Part shown: piece after piece, positions 16,962-23,590 of the stretch | Layout: each line of letters starts with the position of its first letter | Position numbering within the stretch: the first letter of the stretch is position 1 | NCBI RefSeq assembly: GCF_014397005.1 | Contig: NZ_JACGWS010000011.1 | Span: forward strand, 159,363 to 223,362 | Reading direction: 5' to 3' | Length of the DNA: 64,000 nucleotides | DNA from: Kordia aestuariivivens | GTDB taxonomy: Bacteria; Bacteroidota; Bacteroidia; Flavobacteriales; Flavobacteriaceae | Position numbers and translations under genes: made by a program | Notes under the pieces: model-generated | What the model saw: the letters and a program-made list of their open reading frames with translations, nothing else | Database searches by the model: none | What the model was told of the DNA's origin: nothing

Positions 16962-17115
16962 AGTAGGTTTATTTTATAATTAGTCTGCCCAATATAAAAA
17001 AATTACTTTAAAATAAAGAATTCACTTTCTAAGTTTTTAATTTTTACTGAACTTGTCTTGATTTTTACTCCTTAAAAAAAATGAATAAACACGTGTTCAG
17101 TTGGGATACTTTTCA

Positions 17116-17298
17116 ATGTTTTTAGGAATGCAATACCACGAATATAGAATTGAATTTATAAATGAATTTGGCATAAATGAATCTGTAAGCGTTTGGCTTG
17201 GTGGAATTAACGATCGGATTTTTGAATTTGAAAAGTGTTTAGATTATTATGCGACTAACGCAGTAATTGAACATTTTACAAGTACATTTGGTCATTAA
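17116..17298 (+). CDS. Short hypothetical ORF, possibly a gene remnant
   Basis: A 60-residue frame from the ATG at 17116; a TTG at 17101 would add five residues. It has plausible protein composition (EYRIEFINEFGINESVSVWLG) but no recognised family. A well-placed ATG at 17081 opens a different frame that stops after 14 codons, so this could be the end of a frameshifted gene. A bidirectional hairpin terminator follows at 17321-17334. Confidence 0.3.
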   Translation: MFLGMQYHEYRIEFINEFGINESVSVWLGGINDRIFEFEKCLDYYATNAVIEHFTSTFGH

Positions 17299-17320
17299 GA
17301 AATAGTGCTCAACAAAAAAA

Positions 17321-17334
17321 CGAGCCGAAGCTCG
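17321..17334. terminator. Bidirectional hairpin terminator
   Basis: Stem CGAGC/GCTCG with loop CGAA. It is preceded by seven A on the plus strand (a U-tract for the minus strand) and followed by CTTTT on the plus strand. It serves the minus-strand peptide gene ending at 17363 and possibly the plus ORF ending at 17298. The same hairpin recurs at 17736-17753. Confidence 0.7.
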
Positions 17335-17362
17335 CTTTTGGTATTTGTGTTTGTGTGTAATC

Positions 17363-17494
17363 TTAACAGATAAAGCATGATACACTACACCAAGCAACTA
17401 CACTACTTGCGCATTGATTATTTTGTGTAGTACAATTAAAATTAGTCAAAGGTGTACAAAACTCCTGGGCAACCTGAAGCTTGTTTTTCATCAT
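17363..17494 (-). CDS. Cys-rich RiPP-like peptide without a recognisable leader (43 aa)
   Basis: A 43-residue frame starting MMKNKLQVAQEF. It has six Cys and many Thr/Ser in its last 31 residues, ending SSVVAWCSVSCFIC. The Cys/Ser/Thr pattern and the position in front of a terminator identical in core to that of the lanthipeptide gene at 17779 suggest a paralogous lanthipeptide precursor. However, the typical leader with LTLNK...ISNL and Gly-Gly is missing. The frame extends upstream of the Met by 17 codons without a start. It is probably a decayed or rearranged precursor gene; expression is uncertain. Confidence 0.4.
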   Translation of the reverse strand: MMKNKLQVAQEFCTPLTNFNCTTQNNQCASSVVAWCSVSCFIC

Positions 17495-17510
17495 AATACT
17501 AAATGAGTTT

Positions 17511-17642
17511 CTACCAGCAAGGGAAGCAGGTTGCTTTACAAGTTAAAAAACAACTCACAAAGCAATTGGTAAGACACGTATTATCTGTTACTTGAGGTAA
17601 CAGACATACGGGACATCCAGATAATGGATTTGTTGGACTTAG
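17511..17642 (-). pseudogene. Leaderless lanthipeptide-like core fragment
   Basis: This minus-strand open frame between two stops encodes 43 residues with no ATG or GTG at the front. It reads like a lanthipeptide core, with eight Cys spaced among Thr, Ser and Asn (phrases GCPVC, TCLTNCFVSC, TCKATCFPCW). The C-terminal pattern resembles the core of the intact precursor at 17779-17988 (KCVTNCGWTC). The upstream edge falls in a TTGTTGGACT-type repeat tract. I infer that the leader was lost by a rearrangement at the repeat, leaving a fossil core. Confidence 0.45.
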
Positions 17643-17693
17643 TTAGACTCCTTTGATTGTTGGATTTATTAAACTTACTTAGACTTGTTATAT
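17629..17693. repeat. Short tract of TTGTTGGACT-like repeats
   Basis: Imperfect units TTTGTTGGACTTAGTTAGACT, TTGTTGGATT and CTTAGACTTGTT of the same family as the tract at 12233-12330. The tract abuts the leaderless lanthipeptide core. Confidence 0.55.
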
Positions 17694-17735
17694 GCTGAGC
17701 GGAGTAGAAGTCTTGGTTTTGTGTGAAACAAAAAA

Positions 17736-17753
17736 AGCGAGCCGAAGCTCGCT
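17736..17753 (-). terminator. Terminator of the lanthipeptide precursor gene
   Basis: Perfect stem AGCGAGC/GCTCGCT with loop CGAA (17736-17742 and 17747-17753). On the minus strand it is followed by a run of T, 26 bases after the stop of the precursor gene. It has the same core and loop as the hairpin at 17321-17334. Confidence 0.8.
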
Positions 17754-17778
17754 TTCCTATATCGTAATACTAAGAATC

Positions 17779-17988
17779 TTAACAGAAAAGTATTCCAGAT
17801 GCAACGCATGCAAGTGCTGGACATGTCCATCCGCAATTCGTTACACATTTTGTAGCACAAGCGCTTCTTGGATTAGATACTACGCAAGGATTGGAAGCTG
17901 CTTCTGCTGCTAATCCTCCACCAACTTCGTCTAGGTTAGAGATTGCACTTTTGTTTAATGTTAGTTTGTTGATTTTTTTTTTTTTCAT
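17779..17988 (-). CDS. Class I lanthipeptide-type precursor peptide
   Basis: A 69-residue precursor. The leader (1 to about 25) has the Bacteroidota signature with LTLNKSAISNLDEV and a GGG cleavage region. The core (about 26-69) contains seven Cys and several Ser/Thr (ACATKCVTNCGWTC, LACVASGILFC), suited to lanthionine ring formation. Known relatives are dehydrated and cyclised by LanB/LanC and exported by a peptidase-ABC transporter. None of these enzymes occurs in the window, so they must be encoded elsewhere or the peptide is an orphan. A promoter-type pair of direct repeats lies at 18114-18146, upstream of this gene. Confidence 0.85.
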   Translation of the reverse strand: MKKKKINKLTLNKSAISNLDEVGGGLAAEAASNPCVVSNPRSACATKCVTNCGWTCPALACVASGILFC

Positions 17989-18113
17989 AATGGTTAAAAT
18001 TTAATGGTTATATGGTTATTAGGTTTTGAGTTTTTCAGTAAAATTTTGCAGAAATGATGTGCTGAAAAACGTATTCCCAATATTACCTTCTTTTTTAGGT
18101 ATTTGAAAATAAA

Positions 18114-18146
18114 TGTGACGAATGCATGTGTTTTGTGACGAATGCA
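18114..18146. promoter_or_regulatory. Paired 13-bp direct repeats, candidate LytTR operator
   Basis: Two perfect copies of TGTGACGAATGCA at 18114-18126 and 18134-18146 have a centre-to-centre spacing of 20 bases, about two helical turns. They lie between a LytTR regulator gene (ending at 18165) and the lanthipeptide gene (starting at 17988), 126-158 bases upstream of the latter. LytTR proteins generally bind such paired direct repeats. That this regulator binds here is inference. Confidence 0.55.
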
Positions 18147-18164
18147 ATAGTATGATTTTTCGCC

Positions 18165-19049
18165 TTATTTTAAATATAGAAGTACTATTCTTACGTAACT
18201 TTTACTGACAGGCACTAGCGTAGTTGTATTTTCTAACGAAAGTAATATTCGTTGTGAGTTTCCTTTGTGCGAATTTATTTTATGAATGTTTACATAGTAT
18301 TGACGATGGCATTTTACGATGAAATCATAGTTTTTTAGTCGTTCTGCAATGAAACGCAATGGTGCGCGCAATAGTTGTGCTTTTTTGTCGCCAATGGAAT
18401 AGATTTCAACATAGTTTCCGGAAGCTTTTATATAGCCAATTTGCGAAGGTGTGACTTCAATACATTGATTTACGTCTGGCGATTTTAGAATGATTTTTTT
18501 GTCTGATTCAATTTTTTCATTTGCAATGTCAACAGTTACTTGAGCAACTACATTACTTCTATTATTTACAGCTTTGTTTGTGTATAATTGATCTAATAAA
18601 ATTGTAATGATGAACAACGGAATGCTGATCATGATGGATCGTGGAATGGTGACAAATAGATAATAATTTGTATCAACTACACCAACATCCATCATAAAGC
18701 GATGGTACATGGTTCCAATGAATCCGGCAATACTCATGATGGCAACTAATAATAACCAATGCTGATAGGTTTTCCAAGGTCGATGTTCATTGGCAAATTG
18801 TAGTTTACGAAAAAGCAACCAATACAGAAAGTAAATCACCAAAGCTGTATTGATTCCGTAACCTAATTGAATGACTTTTATGGGAATTTCATATTTAGGA
18901 ATCGCTAAGTAGTTATCATACGGATCAAATATGTAGACAAACATCGTAAGCACAATTCCAATGACAACAGAAAGTTTTAGATAATACGATTGGTTATCTA
19001 TGAGTTGGTGTTTTTGTTGAAAGTAGTCTGTTATTTTGTCTATTGTCAC
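18165..19049 (-). CDS. LytTR-domain membrane regulator
   Basis: A protein of about 294 residues from the GTG at 19049. The frame stays open to a GTG at 19178, but those 43 extra residues are low complexity and unlike the family's N-terminus. Four transmembrane helices (about residues 24-42, 59-77, 97-115 and 134-158 of the short form) are followed by a cytoplasmic LytTR DNA-binding domain (about 200-294) with YIKASGNYVEIYS and FIVKCHRQYYVNIHKI. There is no receiver domain, so it is a one-component membrane-bound regulator. Its position directly in front of the lanthipeptide gene, with phased direct repeats between them, suggests local control. Confidence 0.85.
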   Translation of the reverse strand: MTIDKITDYFQQKHQLIDNQSYYLKLSVVIGIVLTMFVYIFDPYDNYLAIPKYEIPIKVIQLGYGINTALVIYFLYWLLFRKLQFANEHRPWKTYQHWLLLVAIMSIAGFIGTMYHRFMMDVGVVDTNYYLFVTIPRSIMISIPLFIITILLDQLYTNKAVNNRSNVVAQVTVDIANEKIESDKKIILKSPDVNQCIEVTPSQIGYIKASGNYVEIYSIGDKKAQLLRAPLRFIAERLKNYDFIVKCHRQYYVNIHKINSHKGNSQRILLSLENTTTLVPVSKSYVRIVLLYLK

Positions 19050-19275
19050 GGTTTTTTGATTAAAAAAGTGACTTGAAGTTACAAAATTGTTTTGTTTTTT
19101 ATGGAAATTAACCTGTGATTTGTGACCAAATTGATTTTTATGTGATGAATTATACTTTGTGAAAAAGAAAAAATACACGCTCTAAATTTTTAACCTTTAA
19201 GGTATTTATTAAGTGTGAATACTACTTAGATATGCGTACGAAGTCTTCAATTTCTTATAATGAAACTATTTTTAT

Positions 19276-20883
19276 CTAAAATTTATACTTTTTAATGATC
19301 CCATTAATTTCTTTTTTCATTACATCAGTATGATCATTATCTACTCTTAATTCCATATTTCTATAAAAGTTTAATAACTCATTTACCTTATGTTTTTTCT
19401 TTAAATGATCATTAATTAAAAGTTGTTTGTATATAGGTAATAAAGTAAAAGGTCTTACTATATGAGATTTTTCATAATACTTAAAAGCTTCCTCATATTC
19501 TCCTAAATACTCAAAAACTTCGCCTGTAAATAAAAGCATATTATATGAGAGATTTTTATCATTTAAATATAGAAGTATGCGCTTTGCGTTTTTGGAATCT
19601 TTACTGATGTACTCTTTAGCTACCCAGTATTTAATTTCATTATTTTTAAAAGCATGTTGCGTTAGTTTAGAATCAAGTAAAGTGTTTACAGAAACACAAT
19701 TATCTATATTTTTTAATAAAACAAATTTTGGGTAATAATAAACAGCACTTAATGTGAAAAATAATAAAATAGTGATCACCTTAATTGAAATAGTATTCGT
19801 AAATAGTGTGTTTTTATTAAAAATATTTAGTTTGAATAACTTCTCTTTTTTTGCAATTTCAACATAAAACAGAATTAAGAAGAATAAACTAGCAGTCATA
19901 AAGAAAGGATAACTTGTTAGAAGCATTAAGTTTATGATTAGAAAACAAACGATATAAAGTCCTTTTTTTCTTTTTAATAGGATATAGAGTATGTACATGT
20001 TAAGTGCTACGAATATACTAAATGGAATAATTCCATATTGAATTAGTATTTGTAAATAATCATTAAAGGCAACATTGTAAACTTCACCAATAATCTGACT
20101 CATTTCACTAACATTATGATTAATGATAGTATGATTATACCAATTTGTAAAAGGATTATAATCAAAAAACTTTACGGTGTCTAAATGATTTAAAATAAAA
20201 GTATTGATGTGCATTCTACCTGTAATAGATATCTTTTTTATAGTCAAAAGTGGGATCAATACTGATAAAAAAATAAGCACACTTAAAACTTTTAATCGAG
20301 TTCTTTTAAAATGATCAAAGATCTTAAATAGTAATAAACTACAAGTAGCTATAAAGCCCAAGCGTGATTTTATTATAAAAAACAAAATTGTAAAAACGAT
20401 TAATATAATTAGCATCGCTAAATTGATTTTATCCATTTTTAAAACGGATAAGCAAATGATTAAAATTGAAGTGTTTACATAAAATCCGTTTAGTTTTGAA
20501 ATACCTTCTATTTGTAAGAATAAAACAGATTTTAGAATCAAAATTGAAATTATAGGAATCAATACTAGTAATAGAAGATTTGCACTTATCCTTTTATGAA
20601 TGGATATTGAAAAAAATAACAATAATGAAATTCCCAGTACATCGGTGTACTGATTTACAAATACCAAGAGTAGCGCAACTACAAATGAAATATAAAGAAG
20701 TATATTTTCTGTTATACTGTATCTAGTGCTATTTATAAAGCATAAAGAAACGCACAACAAGCCAATAATAAGGTATGAAATATTAATAGTTTTGTATAGT
20801 GGATTTAACACTATAAAAAAAGAAAGCACAACACACATTAGTATGTCCTTAAGGTTCATATTAATTGTGGTTTGTGCTTTCAT
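19276..20883 (-). CDS. O-antigen ligase-like membrane protein with C-terminal TPR-like region
   Basis: A 535-residue membrane protein with about 11-12 hydrophobic helices over residues 10-395, a large loop in the second half (about 215-270, with NHTIINHNVSEMSQIIGEVYN) and a soluble helical C-terminus (about 400-535) containing TPR-like pairs (FTGEVFEYLGEYEEAFKYYEKSH). This is the layout of the O-antigen ligase/polymerase-like (Wzy/WaaL) family in Bacteroidota. The sugar substrate, or even a carbohydrate role, is not certain. It begins 25 bases downstream of a fibronectin-type lipoprotein gene and is probably in the same transcript. Confidence 0.72.
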   Translation of the reverse strand: MKAQTTINMNLKDILMCVVLSFFIVLNPLYKTINISYLIIGLLCVSLCFINSTRYSITENILLYISFVVALLLVFVNQYTDVLGISLLLFFSISIHKRISANLLLLVLIPIISILILKSVLFLQIEGISKLNGFYVNTSILIICLSVLKMDKINLAMLIILIVFTILFFIIKSRLGFIATCSLLLFKIFDHFKRTRLKVLSVLIFLSVLIPLLTIKKISITGRMHINTFILNHLDTVKFFDYNPFTNWYNHTIINHNVSEMSQIIGEVYNVAFNDYLQILIQYGIIPFSIFVALNMYILYILLKRKKGLYIVCFLIINLMLLTSYPFFMTASLFFLILFYVEIAKKEKLFKLNIFNKNTLFTNTISIKVITILLFFTLSAVYYYPKFVLLKNIDNCVSVNTLLDSKLTQHAFKNNEIKYWVAKEYISKDSKNAKRILLYLNDKNLSYNMLLFTGEVFEYLGEYEEAFKYYEKSHIVRPFTLLPIYKQLLINDHLKKKHKVNELLNFYRNMELRVDNDHTDVMKKEINGIIKKYKF

Positions 20884-20908
20884 TATGAGGCTTTTATTTA
20901 ATCAAAAA

Positions 20909-22915
20909 TTAGTCTGTAATTCTTAAAACAATATTTGAGCCTTGGAGAGAATAGTTTCTATTAATTTCTTCCCAATAAAATAAATCAAAAGCTCCCATAG
21001 GTAAGGTTTTATCAGGATAATCAAATACAACAGTACTCGCTTTTTTGGCTCCTATATCTAGACCAATATCGAAAACATCTTTTTTTCCAATTTTAAATGT
21101 TCCTTTAGCGTCTATTTCTTTTGTTTCTGTAAAGGTTTCAGTAGTTATCTCACCTGTATCAGTTTCCGAAATATTTACAAAAATTACCTTATTGTAATAA
21201 TCACCATACCAGTTATTGATCAATGTAATTGGTGTTGAGTTTTGAATCAGAAAGATTTCTGGTGCGTATGGAATCTGATGCGCATAGATAGGATTGGATG
21301 TAGACGGAACATAATCGTTACCAAAAGGTATAAGAAGTTGAAAATTTTGATAAGGCCATGGAAGCTGTATAACTTGAGCTAATTTTGGCGTCAAACCAAC
21401 AATACCTTCTGATGTTTTCGTACCTGCGTCTTCATCGGTAGCAATTGTTGAAGCAATAAAAATCTCTGGCATCCCTAATTCTGGTAATTCAAACGTAGTA
21501 ATATCAGGAATATTAATTTCACTAATTCTGACACGGTCTCCACTGTCTCTCCATGCAGGATAAACAACATCGTATACGGGTAAAGAATAATTAGCTCCCA
21601 ATTTGTTTCTAATTCGAAAATGTTGGCGATTCCCTTTCCAACCTGCCGGGTGACCTTCAGTATGGCTTATTTCTAAAGGATCAGTAATGTCTTCAATGTT
21701 TGACCAAGAGCTGTTAGTTCCATTTGTTGAGGCTTCAATTTTATAGCCTGTAGATTGATAACTTGCAGGTGGACTCCAATAATATTCAATAAATCCTTCA
21801 TTATAGTTTCTTGTTTCAAAATTTTGAACAGGATCTACAATAAGACTAGCATCAGTTTGTACGGTTATAGAGTTTGTCCAAGCTGAGCGACAATAATCTT
21901 CGGATGATCCAAAAGGAAATTTTCGCATTACAACACTTCTAACTCTATATATATACGTTGTATTTGGTATTAAATCTGTATCAGTAACTAGATATTGATT
22001 GCTTATATAACCACAAGAATAAATAGGAAATAATTTTATTTCACCAGTTACAGGGTTGCGTCGTTCAAGTACGTAACGATTCCAACTTCCTGCTTCTTCT
22101 AAATCGCTATTCCACACTATTTGTATAAAACCATCTTGCATGGTTACTGTAAAATTAGTAGGAGTATTAGGAGTGTCACAAGGACCATCAGGTTCTGGTA
22201 TGCTTTCTACATCACATACTTGCGATGGTGTTAATTCCCCTAACGGACCCACAGGACCAGAAGGACCGAAGAAGAAAGGATTATCATAAGTCATGATTGA
22301 ATTTCCTTGATCGTCATGTCGTTCACTAACTTGCACAGTTAAAAAAACTTCATTAACCACTTGTACTCTTGTATCGTTACTATCATACCCAAAAAGTAAA
22401 TTACCAACTCTATGTTCTCCATTAACAAAAACAACTTTTCGTATCGCTAAATCTCCTGGAGTTAGAGACGAAGGACTCGTTGTGATATTATTTCTCAGTG
22501 CTATTATAACGTTTGGCATTTCTTCAGCTCTAGTCGTTAAATACGCTGTTGCTTGATCGACTGAGATGTGTTCATTACGAGCTAATTCTCTTGAGAAAAT
22601 TTGTAAACCTGTCAAATTCCTGTCATCAACATTGGTTTTAAATATATCTGTTATCAAACTTTCATTATTACCATCTTTCCTTTTGGCGTTTGACTCTAAT
22701 ACTTTGGCAAGAGTTTCTTTTTTATCAATTAAACTAGTCAATACGCTAGTCAATTTATTTCCATAATCTAAATAACTTTTAGATTTATTAGAACTTCCAT
22801 TTCTTTCTACTGATGATTTTTCAAGAGATGAACTAAGTAAAATTTCTTCTTCTTGACATCCTATCACCATAAAACAGATAAAAAGTAGCATTACATACAA
22901 ATGTCTTTTTTTCAT
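20909..22915 (-). CDS. Large lipoprotein with fibronectin type III-like domains
   Basis: A 668-residue lipoprotein. It has a signal with a Cys at about residue 20 (MVIGCQEEE), a Ser/Asn/Lys-rich linker, a helical region (about 50-150), a Gly/Pro-rich stretch near 215-230 (GPSGPVGPLGE) and at least two fibronectin type III-like domains (about 250-355 and 360-460; TNFTVTMQDGFIQIVWNSDL and WSPPASYQSTGYKIEAS are typical strands). A strand-rich C-terminal domain ends NIVLRITD. It is probably displayed at the cell surface or in the periplasm; ligand unknown. It is followed after 25 bases by the O-antigen ligase-like gene, an unusual partner. Confidence 0.75.
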   Translation of the reverse strand: MKKRHLYVMLLFICFMVIGCQEEEILLSSSLEKSSVERNGSSNKSKSYLDYGNKLTSVLTSLIDKKETLAKVLESNAKRKDGNNESLITDIFKTNVDDRNLTGLQIFSRELARNEHISVDQATAYLTTRAEEMPNVIIALRNNITTSPSSLTPGDLAIRKVVFVNGEHRVGNLLFGYDSNDTRVQVVNEVFLTVQVSERHDDQGNSIMTYDNPFFFGPSGPVGPLGELTPSQVCDVESIPEPDGPCDTPNTPTNFTVTMQDGFIQIVWNSDLEEAGSWNRYVLERRNPVTGEIKLFPIYSCGYISNQYLVTDTDLIPNTTYIYRVRSVVMRKFPFGSSEDYCRSAWTNSITVQTDASLIVDPVQNFETRNYNEGFIEYYWSPPASYQSTGYKIEASTNGTNSSWSNIEDITDPLEISHTEGHPAGWKGNRQHFRIRNKLGANYSLPVYDVVYPAWRDSGDRVRISEINIPDITTFELPELGMPEIFIASTIATDEDAGTKTSEGIVGLTPKLAQVIQLPWPYQNFQLLIPFGNDYVPSTSNPIYAHQIPYAPEIFLIQNSTPITLINNWYGDYYNKVIFVNISETDTGEITTETFTETKEIDAKGTFKIGKKDVFDIGLDIGAKKASTVVFDYPDKTLPMGAFDLFYWEEINRNYSLQGSNIVLRITD

Positions 22916-23164
22916 AATTTTAATTTAAAGTTTTAATTCCCTGCTTGAATTTACTAATAGGTTTCAGGTTTTACCTACGTGAATCGATTCATTAATAAGA
23001 GTCCGCATAAAAATTTTGTTACCCAATAAAGTTTAATTATTTCTAAAACAGCACTATTCGAAATTTTACAAGGATTAGTTATGATGGTATTTATAGATGA
23101 AATGCTAAAAACTTTATAAAAAAAACAAGAGTAATCACTAAAAATTAAGGTTAATTATATTTTA

Positions 23165-23201
23165 CCCGACCTGAGTTTTTCGCGATGGTTACACCCAAAT
23201 T
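23165..23201. repeat. Second copy of the 37-base interspersed element
   Basis: Matches 13847-13883 in 34 of 37 positions and begins CCCGACCTGAGTTTTTCGCG. Both copies lie just downstream of a minus-strand gene, in otherwise unrelated surroundings. Confidence 0.7.
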
Positions 23202-23212
23202 ATTGTGCATAA

Positions 23213-23238
23213 AAAAACTCGCATTGCTGCAAGTTTTT
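23213..23238 (-). terminator. Terminator of the 23.3 kb precursor gene
   Basis: Read on the minus strand, the stem AAAAACTTGC / GCGAGTTTTT encloses a short AGCAAT loop and ends in a T-run, about 28 bases past the stop at 23266. This is a convincing intrinsic terminator. Confidence 0.7.
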
Positions 23239-23265
23239 ATGATTTTTGAATGTACTTTCAAACGG

Positions 23266-23481
23266 TTAACATAGTATTGATAGACAAACTAATGTAACAA
23301 CAGTTGGTATGCTATTATTTCCATTTGTTTTGTCATCTGTCATGTGTGTGTCAATACCACATACAGTGTTTGGATCGTTTATATCGCTTTCGATACCTGT
23401 ACCTCCAATAATTTTAGTTGTTACTGATAGGTTTACAATTTTTGTTTTGTTTAATGCCAATGTTAATGTACGTTTTTTCAT
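23266..23481 (-). CDS. Class I lanthipeptide-type precursor peptide, second locus
   Basis: A 71-residue precursor. The leader (MKKRTLTLALNKTKIVNLSV) carries the Bacteroidota LALNK...IVNL signature and a Gly-Gly at about residues 26-27. The core of about 44 residues has only three Cys (TVCGIDTH and LVCLSILC) but nine or more Thr/Ser, so few lanthionines could form. The C-terminal SILC end resembles the GILFC end of the 17.9 kb precursor. A palindrome ATTCATGAAT lies 79 bases upstream of the ATG and is shared with the RiPP operon at 25.6 kb. No modifying enzyme is nearby. Confidence 0.75.
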   Translation of the reverse strand: MKKRTLTLALNKTKIVNLSVTTKIIGGTGIESDINDPNTVCGIDTHMTDDKTNGNNSIPTVVTLVCLSILC

Positions 23482-23559
23482 CTGTCATAGTTTTAATGAA
23501 ATCTGAATCTAAAAAAAATACACTCTTTATCAGCTATTTTTTCGTCTGAGAAAGTATAT

Positions 23560-23569
23560 ATTCATGAAT
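23560..23569. promoter_or_regulatory. ATTCATGAAT palindrome upstream of the lanthipeptide gene
   Basis: A perfect 10-bp palindrome 79 bases upstream of the precursor ATG. Read on the minus strand the context is CTACAAATTCATGAAT, identical over 16 bases to the second site of the pair at 25.4 kb. It also lies in the 3' flank of the TPR-AraC regulator gene. Confidence 0.55.
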
Positions 23570-23590
23570 TTGTAGCGTTTTTTATGAAAT

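Larger units (their letters stand above)
22916..23265. other. Intergenic stretch without a gene
   Basis: No coding frame of note is visible. It contains AT-rich sequence, the second copy of the interspersed 37-base element (23165-23201) and the terminator of the following minus-strand lanthipeptide gene (23213-23238). Confidence 0.6.

Noticed and set aside
17585..17603. CTGTTAC/GTAACAG inverted repeat as a terminator
   Set aside because: It lies inside the leaderless core frame and has no T-run; it is more likely an incidental repeat.
17692..17913. Plus-strand frame of 73 residues across the lanthipeptide gene
   Set aside because: It is the antisense shadow of the precursor at 17779-17988, which has a clear leader, start and terminator.
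19050..19178. N-terminal extension of the LytTR membrane regulator
   Set aside because: The 43 residues are Phe/Asn/His-rich low complexity and a GTG at 19049 gives a natural family N-terminus.
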